Notes: a model not told the origin generated them from the sequence alone. DNA of 26,990 nucleotides from an uncultured Bacilli bacterium (GCA_934098555.1 CAKOOQ010000017.1:1-26990), one strand, 5' to 3'; positions 1 to 6,370 are shown, numbered from the stretch's first letter. Numbers and translations are program-made.

Positions 1-70
1 GCTAAAGCCTTGAAATATCAATAATATTATAAATATTATAAGTATTATAAATATGGGAGTTCCTACAACA

Positions 71-112
71 TGTGGATCGGGGAAGAAGTACAAAAATTGT
101 TGTGGAAGATAG
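71..112 (+). repeat. SEC-C motif coding remnant, copy A
   Basis: Thirteen codons read C-G-S-G-K-K-Y-K-N-C-C-G-R followed by TAG, the C-terminal zinc-binding SEC-C motif known from SecA and many small bacterial proteins. The frame is closed by TGA at 11-13. The only in-frame ATG (53) has no ribosome binding site, so an independent gene is unlikely. It is the first of four diverged copies (also at 2191, 3456 and 5378). The 5' part of this copy's element may lie outside the window. Confidence 0.75.
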
Positions 113-116
113 TAAA

Positions 117-140
117 AGTCTTGTAAAATAAGGCTTTTTT
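117..140 (+). terminator. Hairpin with T-run after SEC-C copy A
   Basis: AGTCTT pairs with AAGGCT around the loop GTAAAAT and is followed by six T, a short intrinsic terminator shape. The same loop occurs after the other SEC-C copies with different but still pairing arms. Confidence 0.5.
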
Positions 141-164
141 GATGCCTCAAAAAATTAAAATTAT

Positions 165-220
165 TTTTAGATACCTTTTTGGATACCTTCCGCTGAGTAT
201 CTAAAAGGTATCTAGATACC
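165..220 (+). repeat. TTTTAGATACCT box with inverted partner (box A)
   Basis: Tandem 12-mers TTTTAGATACCT (165-176) and TTTTGGATACCT (177-188) are followed by TCCGCTGAG and then by an inverted version at 198-220, making a large imperfect palindrome. The same 12-mer pair followed by TCTGCTAGG recurs at 2059 and 5246. The rest of 1-415 holds only AT-rich sequence and the promoter of the next gene. Confidence 0.7.
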
Positions 221-389
221 CAAAAATGGGGTTAAAATACAAAATTTTGTACGACTAAAAATTGCAACATTTCCTTTATTTATAAGGAATTTTAGAGATT
301 TTTATAATAAAAAAAAGATGAAAATGTGTCCAGTGCCAAAATGACATTGAACATCGAAAATAAAAAAATAGAAAAAAGAGACAAAATTA

Positions 390-398
390 TGGTATAAT
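390..398 (+). promoter_or_regulatory. Extended -10 promoter TGGTATAAT
   Basis: TGGTATAAT ends 23 bases before the ATG at 422. No convincing -35 is seen, as expected for an extended -10 promoter. The next two genes have TGTTATAAT and TGATATAAT at nearly the same distance, so each gene of the array seems to carry its own promoter. Confidence 0.6.
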
Positions 399-421
399 TG
401 TATTATAAGTGAGGTATGTTT

Positions 422-2020
422 ATGGATATAGATGAAAAAATAAGATTAGAAGAGGATAGATATTACGAGAAAATTAAAGAGTTAAATGATATACTTAAAA
501 TGTATAATAATAATGCAAGAGAAAATGCAGCATATGTAGATAGAAATGTTAATCAAGCAGCTTCTTTTGGAATTGATCCTGATAGAATTATTTCATATGA
601 AGAATCAAGACAATATTCTAATCCTTACGCAAAACAAATTGAGGAAATTAAAGCAGATATAGAAAAAGAAAATGAATTGCATGAAAAGAATATGGCTGAT
701 TTAAGAAGACAAAAACAGGAAATAGATCAACAAAAAATGGAAGATGAACTTGCAAGAGAAAGAGAAAGACAACAAAGAGAAATTGAACTAATTAATTTGC
801 AACAAGAAATTAACAGAATCGAAAATGAAAGATTAGAAATAGAAAAAAGATTAAGAACAATTTCTATGGAAACACTTGGATCATATTTCTCAAAACAAAT
901 TGCTGAAAGGTATCCAGAGGAGTATCAACAATTTCAACAAAGTAAAGAGCAAGTAAGAAATCTTTTGAGAAATGCAAATCAAATATCTAATTTAAAAGAA
1001 AGATTTAGCAAAGTATCTGATGATCTAAAACTTTATCAAGGAGCATTGCCAGTATATGAAAGTTATTACCAAAGATATCAAGAAATGGTAAAAGAAAGGC
1101 AACAGCAAAGAGCAATCGAAAAAGAACAAGAAGATATTTATAATTTAATCCACAGTTCTGAAAATGAAAGGCTTAAGAGCAATCGTAGTTTATATACTGC
1201 ATATGATCTAGGTAATAAAACTATACCACAAGAATATCAAGGTATGACTTATGAACAAGTAGCTGATTCAATAAAGCAAAAGGAAGCAGAAGAAAAAGCA
1301 AGACAAGAAGCTAAAGCTACTAGAGATGAATTAATTGGTAAGGCTATAAGAAAAGATTTAATGGTTCCAGAAGATTATCATTTGAGTCAATTACAAATAA
1401 AAAATTTAAGTGAACAATTTTCAGGTTATAGTAATGAAGAGTTACAAGAATTCATAAATGGTAGTAAAAAACAAGAAGTTATTCCAGAAGTTCAATCACC
1501 TTTAACACCAGAATCACCACTACAACCAGTTCAACAACAATCTGATAAAGAGATTCAAATGCCAGAAATAAAAAAAACATCTACTTCAAATTATGACGAC
1601 TTTGAAAAAAATTTAATTAGTTTCATTGAAACAAAAAATTCTAATTTAGGAAAAGTTTCAGAGATAATAAGTGTTACTGGTTATCCAGATTCAACTTATG
1701 AAGTTCGTTTTGAATCTGGCGAGATTCATCAAATTACAGTTACTCAAGATGAAAAGAATATGATAAGAAATCAATCACATAATCAGCAAGCTCAACAAGA
1801 ATATCAAAATAATGACTCATTAATAAATGATATAATAGGAAGAATGGCTGATGCAGGTAAATTTTCTCATATACCATTAGAAGATGTAAGTCAAAGAATT
1901 GATACAATGAACATGGTTAAAAAAAGATTACAAGAAAAAAGTATAGATGAATTAGAAATTATACTTAATTCCTATGCAAATCAAGAGGAGAAAACTGAAC
2001 CAACAGGCATGCATAGATAA
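422..2020 (+). CDS. Coiled-coil protein of unknown function
   Basis: A 532-residue hydrophilic protein with no signal peptide or membrane segment, so probably cytoplasmic. Residues about 1-150 and 200-310 are Glu/Gln/Lys/Arg-rich heptad-like coiled coils. Residues about 350-380 are a Pro/Gln-rich linker. After it comes a small mixed region (about 390-440) with alternating hydrophobic residues suggesting a beta domain, then a helical tail. ATG 422 is preferred over ATG 416 because GAGG (411-414) lies 7 bases before 422 but only 1 base before 416. Arg is almost entirely AGA. It is the first of three unrelated genes separated by SEC-C-bearing repeats. I do not recognise the family; a structural or scaffold role is only a guess from composition. 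Confidence 0.85.
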   Translation: MDIDEKIRLEEDRYYEKIKELNDILKMYNNNARENAAYVDRNVNQAASFGIDPDRIISYEESRQYSNPYAKQIEEIKADIEKENELHEKNMADLRRQKQEIDQQKMEDELARERERQQREIELINLQQEINRIENERLEIEKRLRTISMETLGSYFSKQIAERYPEEYQQFQQSKEQVRNLLRNANQISNLKERFSKVSDDLKLYQGALPVYESYYQRYQEMVKERQQQRAIEKEQEDIYNLIHSSENERLKSNRSLYTAYDLGNKTIPQEYQGMTYEQVADSIKQKEAEEKARQEAKATRDELIGKAIRKDLMVPEDYHLSQLQIKNLSEQFSGYSNEELQEFINGSKKQEVIPEVQSPLTPESPLQPVQQQSDKEIQMPEIKKTSTSNYDDFEKNLISFIETKNSNLGKVSEIISVTGYPDSTYEVRFESGEIHQITVTQDEKNMIRNQSHNQQAQQEYQNNDSLINDIIGRMADAGKFSHIPLEDVSQRIDTMNMVKKRLQEKSIDELEIILNSYANQEEKTEPTGMHR

Positions 2021-2058
2021 GCCGTACAAATTTTTCTCGAAAAAGAGCCATTTTAAAA

Positions 2059-2091
2059 TTTTAGATACCTTTTTAGATACCTTCTGCTAGG
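2059..2091 (+). repeat. Tandem 12-mer box B1
   Basis: Two exact copies of TTTTAGATACCT (2059-2082) followed by TCTGCTAGG, starting 38 bases after the stop of the upstream gene. Box D (5246) has the same layout and the same TCTGCTAGG tail. Confidence 0.75.
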
Positions 2092-2096
2092 TTTCT

Positions 2097-2177
2097 CGGG
2101 TGCTCTCGGAAGCTCTCAAAAGCAAAAAAGTGAGAAAAAATGGGCTCAAACGCTCTCAAAAACTTCCAAAATCTCAC
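2097..2177 (+). repeat. Decamer-like and inverted repeats between box B1 and SEC-C copy B
   Basis: Three 10-base steps start at 2097 (CGGGTGCTCT, CGGAAGCTCT, CAAAAGCAAA). GTGAGA (2130-2135) is then complementary to TCTCAC (2172-2177) and could close a stem around related CTC-rich sequence. The equivalent part of unit D has a clearer 10-base repeat, so the segment looks homologous and structured rather than coding. Confidence 0.5.
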
Positions 2178-2190
2178 AATTTAAAAACCA

Positions 2191-2232
2191 TGTGGCTCAG
2201 GACGCAAATATAAACAGTGTTGTGGTAAATAA
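2191..2232 (+). repeat. SEC-C motif coding remnant, copy B
   Basis: Codons read C-G-S-G-R-K-Y-K-Q-C-C-G-K then TAA. An in-frame TAA three codons upstream leaves no room for a start codon. Ser is TCA here, TCG in copy A and AGT/AGC in copies C and D. The motif begins 170 bases after the preceding gene's stop. Confidence 0.75.
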
Positions 2233-2233
2233 G

Positions 2234-2272
2234 CTCACAAACTCCCTAAAATAAAGGGGTTGCGAGTTTTTT
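2234..2272 (+). terminator. Hairpin and T-run after SEC-C copy B
   Basis: CTC-CAA-CTCC pairs with GGGG-TTG-GAG, with small interruptions, around the loop CTAAAATAAA and is followed by six T. Likely an intrinsic terminator. The loop matches those after the other SEC-C copies. Confidence 0.6.
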
Positions 2273-2313
2273 ACTACTTACAATTTTTAGGTAATTTTAT
2301 CTCAAAAAAGGCA

Positions 2314-2335
2314 TTTAGATAAGTTTTGGATAAGT
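2314..2335 (+). repeat. Box B2, tandem 11-mers
   Basis: TTTAGATAAGT and TTTGGATAAGT in tandem, a variant of the 12-mer box, lying between SEC-C copy B and the promoter of the next gene. A box on each side of the SEC-C segment suggests a bounded unit. Confidence 0.6.
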
Positions 2336-2369
2336 TTTTTGACTAAATCAGCCATAAAAACAAGTAGTA

Positions 2370-2378
2370 TGTTATAAT
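2370..2378 (+). promoter_or_regulatory. Extended -10 promoter TGTTATAAT
   Basis: TGTTATAAT ends 20 bases before the ATG at 2399. No clear -35. Same architecture as the promoters at 390 and 3629. Confidence 0.6.
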
Positions 2379-2398
2379 TATTATAGGAGTGATAAAAT

Positions 2399-3304
2399 AT
2401 GGGATATGAAACTCTAATAAATAGTATTAATAAAATAACATTATCAAAGGAAGAAGAAAAATCAGAATATATTCCTCGATTTATAGAATTATATGGAAAT
2501 CCAGAATCAGAGCAAACTGTTGCAGAAAATCCATATTATTTAAATAAGATGCGAGAAACTGTTAAACAATTAAAATCAATGAGAGGACAATATTCATCTA
2601 ATAAAGATTTTTATATTGTAGTATCACAAATGTTTGCTCAAACTTATATTCCGTTGATGATACAAGAATATGGAATAACAGATGAAATATTAGTAACTAA
2701 GTTACTCAATATAGCAAATGGTAATGGTATAAAAATTTTTGATAGAGGAGAAGCACAAGCATATGCTGAAAGTTTTGGGGATCGAATCAATGGTGATGTA
2801 GGTGCTTTTAAATATCATGATATGATTTGCTTTACACCTGATGCTGAAAGCAAACAACCAGAAGTATCTGTTGAAGAAAGTGTAATGAATGCTACAAAGA
2901 TGTTATCTTCAATGATACACGAAACAATGCATTTAGTAATTGATGTTACAAAAGAAGAACACTTTAATTATGAAGAACAATCAAAATTAACAAGTGGAGG
3001 TTCTATTTTAAATGAAGGTCTTATAGAAATGCATACATTAGATTTTGCTAAAAAGTATAATTTGATTCATTTTCCAGCATTATATTATTTGAATAATGTT
3101 AAAATGTGTAGAACCTTAAAAGAATTATATGGTGAAAAAGAATTTGAAAGATTAGCTTTCAATGGTACTTATGAAGAAATGATTCCAGGTGAATTATTAG
3201 AACAATATAAAATGGCTGAAAGAATTAGATATTTTGCTAGAAAGGGTTATACTGTAGATCCAACTCAAATAGATATATCAGAAGAATCAAGAAAAATATT
3301 ATAG
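2399..3304 (+). CDS. HExxH zinc-metallopeptidase-like protein
   Basis: A 301-residue protein with H174-E-T-M-H178, the HExxH zinc-binding and catalytic motif of zincin peptidases. N205-E-G-L-I-E210 lies 27 residues downstream and could supply the third, glutamate ligand as in gluzincins (E206 or E210). There is no signal peptide or membrane segment, so the product should be cytoplasmic, unlike most secreted metallopeptidases. Residues 1-140 are mainly helical and unrecognised. The start is well supported: AGGAG (2385-2389) is 9 bases upstream and a TGTTATAAT promoter precedes it. It is the second gene of the SEC-C-bounded array. Substrate and exact family are unknown; the assignment rests on the motif only. 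Confidence 0.8.
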   Translation: MGYETLINSINKITLSKEEEKSEYIPRFIELYGNPESEQTVAENPYYLNKMRETVKQLKSMRGQYSSNKDFYIVVSQMFAQTYIPLMIQEYGITDEILVTKLLNIANGNGIKIFDRGEAQAYAESFGDRINGDVGAFKYHDMICFTPDAESKQPEVSVEESVMNATKMLSSMIHETMHLVIDVTKEEHFNYEEQSKLTSGGSILNEGLIEMHTLDFAKKYNLIHFPALYYLNNVKMCRTLKELYGEKEFERLAFNGTYEEMIPGELLEQYKMAERIRYFARKGYTVDPTQIDISEESRKIL

Positions 3305-3317
3305 TAAAAATTGATTT

Positions 3318-3329
3318 TTTTAGATAAGT
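3318..3329 (+). repeat. Box C1, single TTTTAGATAAGT
   Basis: A single 12-mer box just after the metallopeptidase-like gene. The second tandem copy is not recognisable, so unit C is more decayed here than units B and D. Confidence 0.5.
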
Positions 3330-3455
3330 TAAAACCGTTTTTCCAGAAAATTAGGCATCACTTTCTTACAATTTTCGAGTAAGTTATTAAAACTTATGAT
3401 TAAGAAAGCTCAATTTTCATGCAAAAAATTACTTGGTTGTTTTAATTGATCGCTT

Positions 3456-3497
3456 TGTGGAAGTGGTAAGAAGTACAACAACTGTTGTGGTAAATAA
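3456..3497 (+). repeat. SEC-C motif coding remnant, copy C
   Basis: Codons read C-G-S-G-K-K-Y-N-N-C-C-G-K then TAA. A TGA three codons upstream closes the frame. It starts 151 bases after the upstream gene's stop, close to the 170 and 169 bases seen for copies B and D. Confidence 0.75.
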
Positions 3498-3524
3498 GCC
3501 CGTGGACCCGTATAAAATAAGGGC
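3498..3524 (+). repeat. Hairpin after SEC-C copy C
   Basis: GCCC (3498-3501), or the inner CCC at 3507-3509, can pair with GGGC (3521-3524) around a TAAAATAA-containing loop. No T-run follows, so this is the positional equivalent of the other hairpins rather than a good terminator. Confidence 0.45.
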
Positions 3525-3564
3525 AAAACACATATTAAGACAATGCTTTCAAATTGAATACAAA

Positions 3565-3576
3565 ACGTATCTAAAA
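3565..3576 (-). repeat. Box C2, inverted TTTTAGATACGT
   Basis: ACGTATCTAAAA is the reverse complement of TTTTAGATACGT, identical to the first 12-mer of box D at 5246. It lies between SEC-C copy C and the promoter of the next gene, mirroring box B2 in position but inverted. Confidence 0.55.
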
Positions 3577-3628
3577 ATCATTTTTATAATAAAATTTGAA
3601 AAATTAAAACAAATATGCCTTATTTTAA

Positions 3629-3637
3629 TGATATAAT
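3629..3637 (+). promoter_or_regulatory. Extended -10 promoter TGATATAAT
   Basis: TGATATAAT ends 20 bases before the ATG at 3658, the same spacing as for the second gene of the array. No clear -35. Confidence 0.6.
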
Positions 3638-3657
3638 ATAACTAGGGGAAGATAGTT

Positions 3658-5208
3658 ATGGATGTAAATAATTTACAAGTTAATACAAATATAGTTGGTG
3701 GATATTTTAGTGCAGAACAAATAGATTTATTATCTATAATACAATGTAATGATAATAATGAATTAATTGATTTTATTATTCACTGTGACCAAATAAAACA
3801 TAATTATAGCAAAGAAGATTTAGAAAACTTGATTACTTTACCTTTGGATGATTTTAAGAAAAGAGTTTTTAAGAGTTATCAAGATACTATGGTATTTCAT
3901 GATGCAGATAGAGAAACTAAGATAAAAAATAAACTTAGACATTGTGGCATTCAAGAAAATGATATAGATATAATCAAAAATGCAGTATCAAATAATTCAC
4001 CTGAAATTATGTCTTGGTTAAGAGAGTTTATTAAAAATAAATATCCTACCAATTATGAAGAAATATTTGATATGAGTCATCATTTTGTTTCTACAGAAAG
4101 AGATCAACTTAAAACAGATGATTTATATGAAGAAATGGTTTTGTTAAATAGTAACTTAGATAGTTTTAATAGTATGTTAATAGGATCTGGAAGAATATAT
4201 AATGTAGTAAATGATTTATATGATGAGAATAATCCTGATAAAAGATTTGATTTTTATTTTGCAAAAAGAGATTTAGATTTTGCATATCGAAATGGCAAAC
4301 AAGTTAGATATCATTCATTGTTAGTAAAAGATGGTATGGAAAGCCTATTTGTTGGAAAATCTAAAGAAGAAATATTAGAAATTATAAAAGATTATGTTAA
4401 AGAAAGTATTGATTTTATAAATGACTATAATCAAAATCATAGGCTTAATGTTAATAGACAAGATATACCATTAATAAATGCAGTAGATTTATTTAATGAA
4501 ATTGTTAGTTTTGAAAAAAATGCTAATGGAGAATATTATAATATATGGGAAAGTAAATATGGTATAACCATGGATGAACTTCTACCAGCTTTTGATTATG
4601 CTTTACAACATAAACCTGATGGCATAAGTTTCTTATATAACGAACCATTCTTAGAAGATGATGAAAGAAGAAAAAAAGTATTTGAAGTGTTAGATGAAAT
4701 CGATTCTAAGAGGCCTGGACTTATTGATACTTTGGGTTCGCAGATGCACATAACAATCGGTGAAGATGAAAATAAGATTAGACGTTGTTTTGAAGATTTT
4801 AGAATTTTGCAAGAAAGAACAGGAAAAAAAATTCAAATTACTGAATTTGATATGTCGTTAGGTAAAACTCAAATACCAAGATTATTTGGCAATAATCATG
4901 ATGTTACACTTGAGCAAGTTTATTCATATAAACATCAAAAAATTGAAGAAATATCAGATATTATTAGAGAATCAGGCGTACAACTTGATGGTATATCATA
5001 TTGGTCATTGACTGATGGTATAGATTGCAATCTAGAAAGAGTTAGAACAAATTATTTATCAGATGGAAGTATTACTGATATTCATCAAATCTCAACAGTC
5101 TGTGGTGGATTATTTCCAACACACAAAAAACTCGTAAAACATCAAGAATATGCTTCCTCCGAAACTCAAAATTTAGAAAATTTTGAAATTTCACATAGGC
5201 ATAAATAA
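3658..5208 (+). CDS. GH10 endo-xylanase-like protein without signal peptide
   Basis: A 516-residue protein. From about residue 175 on it carries the ordered landmarks of glycoside hydrolase family 10: RYHSLLV (the usual HTLVWH strand), V-D-L-F-N-E281 as acid/base, G-S-Q362-M-H364, I-T-E396-F-D as nucleophile, and Y-W449-S-L-T-D-G (the usual FWGWTDG). Both catalytic glutamates are present, so a retaining glycosidase is plausible. There is no signal peptide, and about 145 N-terminal residues match nothing I know, which is odd for an enzyme normally acting outside the cell. AGGGGAA (3644-3650) lies 7 bases before the ATG. It is the third gene of the SEC-C-bounded array. Intracellular breakdown of imported oligosaccharides is one possibility; a repurposed fold is another. 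Confidence 0.8.
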   Translation: MDVNNLQVNTNIVGGYFSAEQIDLLSIIQCNDNNELIDFIIHCDQIKHNYSKEDLENLITLPLDDFKKRVFKSYQDTMVFHDADRETKIKNKLRHCGIQENDIDIIKNAVSNNSPEIMSWLREFIKNKYPTNYEEIFDMSHHFVSTERDQLKTDDLYEEMVLLNSNLDSFNSMLIGSGRIYNVVNDLYDENNPDKRFDFYFAKRDLDFAYRNGKQVRYHSLLVKDGMESLFVGKSKEEILEIIKDYVKESIDFINDYNQNHRLNVNRQDIPLINAVDLFNEIVSFEKNANGEYYNIWESKYGITMDELLPAFDYALQHKPDGISFLYNEPFLEDDERRKKVFEVLDEIDSKRPGLIDTLGSQMHITIGEDENKIRRCFEDFRILQERTGKKIQITEFDMSLGKTQIPRLFGNNHDVTLEQVYSYKHQKIEEISDIIRESGVQLDGISYWSLTDGIDCNLERVRTNYLSDGSITDIHQISTVCGGLFPTHKKLVKHQEYASSETQNLENFEISHRHK

Positions 5209-5245
5209 ATTATATAAAAGTTGTAATTTATTCAAAATCGTTATT

Positions 5246-5278
5246 TTTTAGATACGTTTTTAGATAAGTTCTGCTAGG
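5246..5278 (+). repeat. Tandem 12-mer box D
   Basis: TTTTAGATACGT and TTTTAGATAAGT in tandem followed by TCTGCTAGG, the same layout as box B1, starting 37 bases after the GH10-like gene. Confidence 0.75.
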
Positions 5279-5280
5279 TT

Positions 5281-5350
5281 TTCCGAGTGCTACGGAGTGC
5301 ACTGGAGTGCAACCAAGTGCCGAATTAACGAGCCAAGTGCTCCCAAGAGC
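5281..5350 (+). repeat. Decamer repeats in unit D
   Basis: GAGTGC or a close variant occurs in exact 10-base register at 5285, 5295, 5305, 5315, 5335 and 5345 (GAGTGC three times, AAGTGC twice, AAGAGC once), with one slot at 5325 lost. The segment sits between box D and SEC-C copy D, matching the CTC-rich decamer-like stretch in unit B. Confidence 0.7.
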
Positions 5351-5377
5351 TGCCAAAATCCCTAATACAAAAGGTCT

Positions 5378-5419
5378 TGTGGCAGCGGTAAAAAATATAA
5401 AAATTGTTGTGGTAAATAG
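5378..5419 (+). repeat. SEC-C motif coding remnant, copy D
   Basis: Codons read C-G-S-G-K-K-Y-K-N-C-C-G-K then TAG. An in-frame TAA five codons upstream closes the frame with no start codon between. The peptide equals copy A except for the last residue, yet the Ser codon is AGC here and TCG there. Confidence 0.75.
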
Positions 5420-5428
5420 CTTAGTAAA

Positions 5429-5445
5429 TCCTTTTAAAATAAGGA
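5429..5445 (+). repeat. Hairpin after SEC-C copy D
   Basis: TCCTT pairs with AAGGA around the loop TTAAAAT. No T-run follows. It is the positional equivalent of the hairpins after copies A-C, with different but compensating arm bases. Confidence 0.5.
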
Positions 5446-5527
5446 ATTGTTAAAAATAAAAAATGATAAAGTTGTCCACAGATGACAATTTGTTCACATT
5501 GTATAATAATATGGCATAGTTATGTAA

Positions 5528-5559
5528 AATGCTGACATTTCAAATGTTGGCATTTTTTT
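5528..5559 (+). terminator. Strong intrinsic terminator
   Basis: A 13-base arm (5528-5540) pairs fully, with two G-U pairs, with 5542-5554 and is followed by seven T. It closes the accessory array. A TATAAT at 5502 and a TTGTC/GACAA dyad at 5472-5488 lie just upstream, so a very short transcript could start and stop here, but no good -35 supports this. The rest of 5209-5745 outside unit D is AT-rich and shows no gene. Confidence 0.8.
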
Positions 5560-5775
5560 CGCTATTTTTTTGATAAAAAAGAGTTAACTATACGAAATGT
5601 AAAAAATTAGAGAGATAAAAAACATGTATTGGTAAATTTAAAAATGATAATTGCAATATATCAAAGAAATAAATTAAAATTTCATTTTTAATCCCAAAAT
5701 TTAAAAGGAATAAACAAAATATTAATATAGACATTTAATTTTTGTTTTGTTAGAATATGGGCATGAAAGCGAGGA

Positions 5776-5784
5776 TGCTATAAT
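5776..5784 (+). promoter_or_regulatory. Extended -10 promoter TGCTATAAT
   Basis: TGCTATAAT lies 16 bases before ATG 5801 and matches the extended -10 form used by other genes in this window. If real, transcription begins about 10 bases before 5801, giving a nearly leaderless mRNA and excluding the upstream TTG start. Confidence 0.45.
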
Positions 5785-5800
5785 TTATAGCAAAAATATT

Positions 5801-6331
5801 ATGAAACTATACAATTTAAAAAATTTAGTAGTTGTAAGTATTAATGGAAAAAAAATAATTTGTCATAAAAAAGAGGGAGAATTATTTTTAACAGAATCTT
5901 TGACTGATGGTTTAATGTTTTTTGACAATCAATTAGCGATGGTTCCTTTACAGAAAAAGTTTTGTTTTTCTAATGCTAATCAATTTTGTATTTTAAATAA
6001 AGAACAGTTAATAAAATATTATTTGAGATTAAATCAACTTACTGAAGAATCAATATCTGAATTAACAATTTTAATTAGACAAGCATTAGAAGAATATTAT
6101 CGTGAATATGAAATTTCGTCATCTTTAGAGGCAAGGGCGGATATCAAAAAAGAACTAGAAAAAACATGCTCTACTTGTGTAAATGCCGCTTGCCGAGTTC
6201 CAAATGTTGAAAAATCATCAGATGAATCTGATAATTGCTTGGGATGGTATAATCCAACTCTTGTTGGAAAAGAAATGGTTAGAAAAAGAGTACAGACTAA
6301 ACATAACACCCCAAATGCTACCAAAATTTAG
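5801..6331 (+). CDS. Cysteine-motif protein of unknown function
   Basis: A 176-residue protein in two parts. Residues about 1-60 look beta-rich (V-V-V-S-I-N-G-K-K-I). A Glu-rich helix then leads into a C-terminal motif with C-S-T-C-V-N-A-A-C-R-V and, about 20 residues on, N-C-L-G-W-Y-N-P. This spacing of four cysteines resembles small putative metal-binding proteins I have seen in Firmicutes mobile elements, but I cannot name the family. The start is uncertain. The frame is open back to 5726 with a TTG at 5747, but neither start has a Shine-Dalgarno sequence. ATG 5801 is chosen because a TGCTATAAT lies just upstream. A 5'-truncated gene is the alternative. The stop is followed at once by a terminator, so it is monocistronic. 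Confidence 0.65.
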   Translation: MKLYNLKNLVVVSINGKKIICHKKEGELFLTESLTDGLMFFDNQLAMVPLQKKFCFSNANQFCILNKEQLIKYYLRLNQLTEESISELTILIRQALEEYYREYEISSSLEARADIKKELEKTCSTCVNAACRVPNVEKSSDESDNCLGWYNPTLVGKEMVRKRVQTKHNTPNATKI

Positions 6332-6343
6332 ATGGTAGTTTTT
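6318..6343 (+). terminator. Intrinsic terminator
   Basis: CTACCA (6318-6323) pairs with TGGTAG (6333-6338) and is followed by five T. The left arm overlaps the last codons of the cysteine-motif gene. Confidence 0.6.
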
Positions 6344-6361
6344 ACTTGTTAATAAAAAATG

Positions 6362-6370
6362 TGCTATAAT
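6362..6370 (+). promoter_or_regulatory. Extended -10 promoter for rlmB
   Basis: TGCTATAAT with only a weak TTACTT-like -35 seventeen bases upstream. It would give a leader of about 40 bases and drives the rlmB, sigma factor, membrane protein run. Confidence 0.55.

Noticed and set aside
1..24. End of a gene entering from the left edge
   Set aside because: Only seven codons before TAA can be seen in that frame, not enough to support a coding call.
3433..3636. 67-codon open frame starting at TTG
   Set aside because: It runs through SEC-C copy C in another frame, has no ribosome binding site and has a low-complexity product; it is a by-product of the repeat.
71..5445. Integron-style attC sites or a CRISPR array
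   Set aside because: The repeats are far apart (1.2-2.1 kb), too diverged and too long for CRISPR, and I see no attC core (RYYYAAC/GTTRRRY pair) and no integrase gene.
5472..5488. TTGTCCACA as a DnaA box or origin
   Set aside because: A single imperfect box with no cluster, no dnaA/dnaN nearby and no AT-rich unwinding repeat pattern beyond the general base composition.
5502..5559. Short small-RNA gene between TATAAT (5502) and the terminator
   Set aside because: No supported -35 or extended -10, and the transcript would be only about 45 bases, mostly the terminator; not claimed without expression data.
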